A stretch of 64,000 nucleotides of DNA. It comes from Streptomyces sp. L2. GTDB lineage: Bacteria > Actinomycetota > Actinomycetes > Streptomycetales > Streptomycetaceae. The stretch spans positions 4,836,001 to 4,900,000 of the forward strand of contig NZ_QBDT01000001.1 of NCBI RefSeq assembly GCF_004124325.1. Direction: 5' to 3'. The stretch's first letter is position 1, and each line of letters opens with the position of its first letter. A program made the translations under genes and the position numbers. Below, one piece after another: positions 61,954 to 64,000 of the stretch. The notes under the pieces were generated by a model. It had not been told where the DNA came from and made no database searches. It saw only the letters and a list, made by a program, of their open reading frames with translations.

Positions 61954-62365
61954 GCCGGTCCAGCCGCTCGCGCAGCTCGGTGATCTCGTCAACCTGGAAG
62001 CCCGTGGCCGACATGATGCGGCGCGGCACCTCCAGCGCCCGCTCCCGCAGGGCCGCCCCCTCCTCGGTGAGCAGCACCCGCACCGACCGCTCGTCCAGCG
62101 CGCTGCGCTCCCGCCGCACCAGGCCCGCCGCCTCCAGCCGCTTGACCAGCGGGGACAGCGTGCCGGAGTCGAGGCGCAGATGCTCGCCGAGCTTCTTGAC
62201 CGGCAGCTCGCCCTGCTCCCAGAGCACCAGCATCACCAGGTACTGCGGGTAGGTGAGCCCGAGGTCCTTGAGGAGTACGCGGTACACGCCGTTGAAGGCG
62301 CGGGACGCCGCGTGCAGGGAGAAGCAGATCTGGCGGTCCAGGCGGAGCCACTCCGTGTCGGTCAT
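61907..62365 (-). CDS. ohrR: MarR-family organic peroxide sensor OhrR
   Basis: A 152-aa winged-helix repressor. The N-terminal sensing cysteine Cys14 in [16 protein letters not shown] is the OhrR hallmark, and no second cysteine is visible, so it is the one-Cys type. The tyrosine region [14 protein letters not shown] and the winged helix ([29 protein letters not shown]) are typical. Oxidation of the cysteine by organic hydroperoxides should release DNA. It is divergent from ohr with an inverted-repeat operator between them. The start is ATG 62365. Its 3' end overlaps the GT39-like gene by about 47 bases (convergent). Confidence 0.93.
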   Translation of the reverse strand: MTDTEWLRLDRQICFSLHAASRAFNGVYRVLLKDLGLTYPQYLVMLVLWEQGELPVKKLGEHLRLDSGTLSPLVKRLEAAGLVRRERSALDERSVRVLLTEEGAALRERALEVPRRIMSATGFQVDEITELRERLDRLTTALDAAAAAPGSR

Positions 62366-62395
62366 GTCCCCAGGGTAACTCCCCGGGCCATTCAG

Positions 62396-62418
62396 TTGTG
62401 TGCAATTTAATTGTGTGC
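62396..62418. promoter_or_regulatory. Probable OhrR operator
   Basis: CAATT-T-AATTG at 62403-62413 is a perfect inverted repeat, flanked by two direct copies of TTGTGTGC (62396-62403 and 62411-62418). The AATT-centred palindrome agrees with known OhrR boxes. It lies between divergent ohrR and ohr and so can repress both. Confidence 0.7.
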
Positions 62419-62495
62419 TCTACTTGTGGTCGCAAGGAACCCGCGCGGAACCCGCGTGATCACACCGAACTCACACCCGAGAGGGATGGTCCCCC

Positions 62496-62909
62496 ATGGA
62501 CGCGCTCTACACCGCTGTCGCCACCGCAACCCACGGCCGCGAGGGCCGCGCCGTCTCCTCCGACGGCCGGATCGACCTCGCCCTGGCCATGCCGGTGGAG
62601 CTGGGCGGCAACGGCCAGGGCAGCAACCCCGAGCAGCTGTTCGCCGCCGGTTACGCCGCCTGCTTCGGCAGCGCCCTCGGCCTCGTCGGCCGCCAGGCCA
62701 AGGTGGACGTCAGCGACGCGGCCGTCACCGCCGAGGTCGGCATAGGCAAGCAGGGCGAGGGCTTCGGCCTGAAGGTGACGCTGCGCGTCGAGCTGCCCGG
62801 GACCGTGGACGAGGAGACCGGCCGCAAGCTCGTCGAGGCCGCCCACCAGGTGTGCCCCTACTCCAACGCCACCCGCGGCAACATCGAGGTCGACCTCGTC
62901 ATCGAGTGA
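62496..62909 (+). CDS. ohr: Organic hydroperoxide resistance protein Ohr
   Basis: A 137-aa OsmC/Ohr-family thiol peroxidase that reduces organic hydroperoxides in the cytoplasm, using lipoylated protein partners. The two redox cysteines are Cys56 in GYAACFGSA and Cys120 in HQVCPYSNATRGN; Arg18 corresponds to the conserved active-site arginine. Start ATG 62496 (MDALYTAVATATHGREGRA) with GAGAGGGA upstream. A strong hairpin follows the stop. Confidence 0.95.
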   Translation: MDALYTAVATATHGREGRAVSSDGRIDLALAMPVELGGNGQGSNPEQLFAAGYAACFGSALGLVGRQAKVDVSDAAVTAEVGIGKQGEGFGLKVTLRVELPGTVDEETGRKLVEAAHQVCPYSNATRGNIEVDLVIE

Positions 62910-62920
62910 CACAGGGATGA

Positions 62921-62963
62921 GTGCGGGGTGCCGGTCCCAGGAGACGGGACCGGCACCCCGCAC
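62921..62963. terminator. Bidirectional terminator between ohr and CDP-glycerol transferase gene
   Basis: Perfect 18-bp arms, GTGCGGGGTGCCGGTCCC at 62921-62938 and its complement at 62946-62963, with a 7-base loop. It lies between convergent genes and probably terminates both. Confidence 0.88.
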
Positions 62964-62968
62964 CGCGT

Positions 62969-64000
62969 CTACGCCGACGCCAGCGCGTCCCGCTCCGGCG
63001 CCCGGCCCTGCCCCGGGATCCGTACGTGCGGCGGACTCTCCATCGGCTCACCCAGCAGCAGGGTCCGTACGACCCGCTCCGCCGCGCGCCCGTCGTCGTA
63101 GGCGCAGAACCGCGTCCGGAAGTCCGCCCGCAGCCGCGCCGACTCCTCGTCCCGCCACGAACCGGAGGTGAACAGCCAGGCCAGCTCCCGGTAGGAGCGG
63201 GAGACATGGCCGGGTGCCTCGGCCGTGATGTCGAGGTAGGTGCCGCGGCTCGCGGTGTACGCCTCCCAGTCGTCGGCGTGCACGACGACCGGCCGGTCCA
63301 GGTCGGCGTAGTCGAACATGATCGACGAGTAGTCGGTGACCAGCGCGTCCGAGGCGAGCATGACCTCCTCGGCGTGCGGTTCGTCGGTCGCGTCGACCAC
63401 GATCCCGCGCCGCGCCAGCTCACTCAGCCCCATCCCGCGCGCCGGCCCCGCCGCCAGCGTCGGATGCAGCCGGACGACCAGCGTGTGCCCCTCGCCGAGG
63501 TCGGCCGCGAACCGGGCCAGGTCGAACCGGTCGGCGTGCCCGCCACGCCGGTAGTCCCGGCGGGTCGGCGCGTACAGCACCACCGTGTGGTCCTCCGGGA
63601 TGCCGTGCCGCAGCCGGAACGACGCCCCGGCCGCCGGGTCGGTGCGCGAGGTCACCAGCACGTCGTTGCGGGGGCTGCCGGTGCGCACCGAGGTGAAGTG
63701 GCAGGGGTAGGCCCGCTCCCACACCAACTCGGAGTGCTGGTTGGCGACCAGGCTGTAGTCCCACCGGTCGGCCCGGCGCAGCATCTGCGGCACGTCGAAG
63801 CCGAGCCGGGCGCCGGGCTTGCCCAGCAGGTCCGCGCCCATGTACTTCAGCGGCGTGCCCTGGTGGGTGTGGATGTACACGCTGCCGGGCCGCTTGGCCG
63901 GCGTGGCGGGCCAGTTGACGTCGTTGACGAAGAACTTCGCCCGCGCGGCCAGTTCCAGACAGCGCCGGGAGTCCACGAGCACGTGCTCCACACCAGGCGG
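62969..64000 (-). CDS. CDP-glycerol glycerophosphotransferase family protein, partial
   Basis: The frame enters from the right edge and stops at TAG 62969-62971, so the N-terminus is missing. The visible 343 residues are a TagF-type domain: HTHQGTPLKYMG, GSPRNDVLV, APTRRDY and VTDYSSIMFDYADLDRPVVVHADDWE. It is clearly paralogous to the C-terminal domain of the enzyme at 48.9-51.1 kb, including the final RTRFCAYDDGRAAERVVR segment. It should transfer glycerol phosphate or a related polyol phosphate to a wall polymer. Whether it also carries a GT2-like N-terminal part cannot be seen here. Confidence 0.9.
   Translation of the reverse strand, partial: PPGVEHVLVDSRRCLELAARAKFFVNDVNWPATPAKRPGSVYIHTHQGTPLKYMGADLLGKPGARLGFDVPQMLRRADRWDYSLVANQHSELVWERAYPCHFTSVRTGSPRNDVLVTSRTDPAAGASFRLRHGIPEDHTVVLYAPTRRDYRRGGHADRFDLARFAADLGEGHTLVVRLHPTLAAGPARGMGLSELARRGIVVDATDEPHAEEVMLASDALVTDYSSIMFDYADLDRPVVVHADDWEAYTASRGTYLDITAEAPGHVSRSYRELAWLFTSGSWRDEESARLRADFRTRFCAYDDGRAAERVVRTLLLGEPMESPPHVRIPGQGRAPERDALASA

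Overview
The window is a piece of a Streptomyces chromosome. The evidence is very high GC with G/C-biased third codon positions, actinobacterial 16S/23S/5S rRNA sequence, GTG starts, and a gene order that matches the conserved actinobacterial core (manB/manA/sahH, mtrA-mtrB-lpqB, comF-hpf-secA). Several gene pairs correspond to blocks I know from Mycobacterium (roughly Rv3235-Rv3259 and Rv3689-Rv3695). I do not assign a species.

Layout. 1-9.6 kb: sugar-phosphate and methyl-cycle genes. These are a zincin-like metallopeptidase (cut by the left edge), a DUF3499 protein, manB, a Trm112-like protein, a SIS-domain protein, manA, a cation diffusion facilitator, and ahcY. A 38-39 bp tandem-repeat array follows manB. 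9.6-23.3 kb: a conserved membrane/ATPase locus (RDD protein, SpoIIM-like protein, DUF58, MoxR ATPase, DUF4350, DUF4129, polytopic membrane protein). It is split in the middle by a complete rRNA operon (strong promoter, leader with boxA, 16S, spacer with boxA and no tRNA, 23S, 5S, strong terminator). 23.4-37.2 kb: mtnA, the MtrAB two-component system with lipoprotein LpqB, ComF, long hibernation factor HPF, a NarL-type response regulator, an AlkX/YcaQ-like glycosylase, a GNAT acetyltransferase and SecA. 37.2-46.7 kb: an Rv3235-family protein, a DUF6912 protein, a HAD-like hydrolase, the ~180-kDa NAD-dependent glutamate dehydrogenase, and a polytopic membrane protein.

46.7-64 kb is more accessory-like and dominated by cell-surface glycopolymer genes. 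It holds a coupled pair (a CDP-glycerol glycerophosphotransferase with a degenerate GT2-like N-terminus, followed by an intact GT2), a TagGH-type ABC exporter and a divergent TetR regulator with two copies of an operator-like element. Then come a dienelactone-hydrolase-like protein, an ADP-ribosylglycohydrolase, galE, a second GT2, a GT87-like and a GT39-like membrane glycosyltransferase, the ohrR/ohr peroxide-resistance pair, and a second CDP-glycerol transferase cut by the right edge. The gene content suggests synthesis, decoration and export of a teichoic-acid-like wall polymer: nucleotide sugar from GalE, polyol-phosphate polymerisation by TagF-like enzymes, glycosylation by GT2/GT-C enzymes, and export by TagGH.

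Repeats are prominent. They include the array after manB, dispersed copies of a GCGCAGTTCCCCGCGCCCCT element (five near 47 kb, two in tandem near 53.9 kb), two tandem arrays upstream of galE, and a Streptomyces-type hairpin element lying inside the GT39-like gene. I see no CRISPR array, no transposase, no prophage and no tRNA gene.
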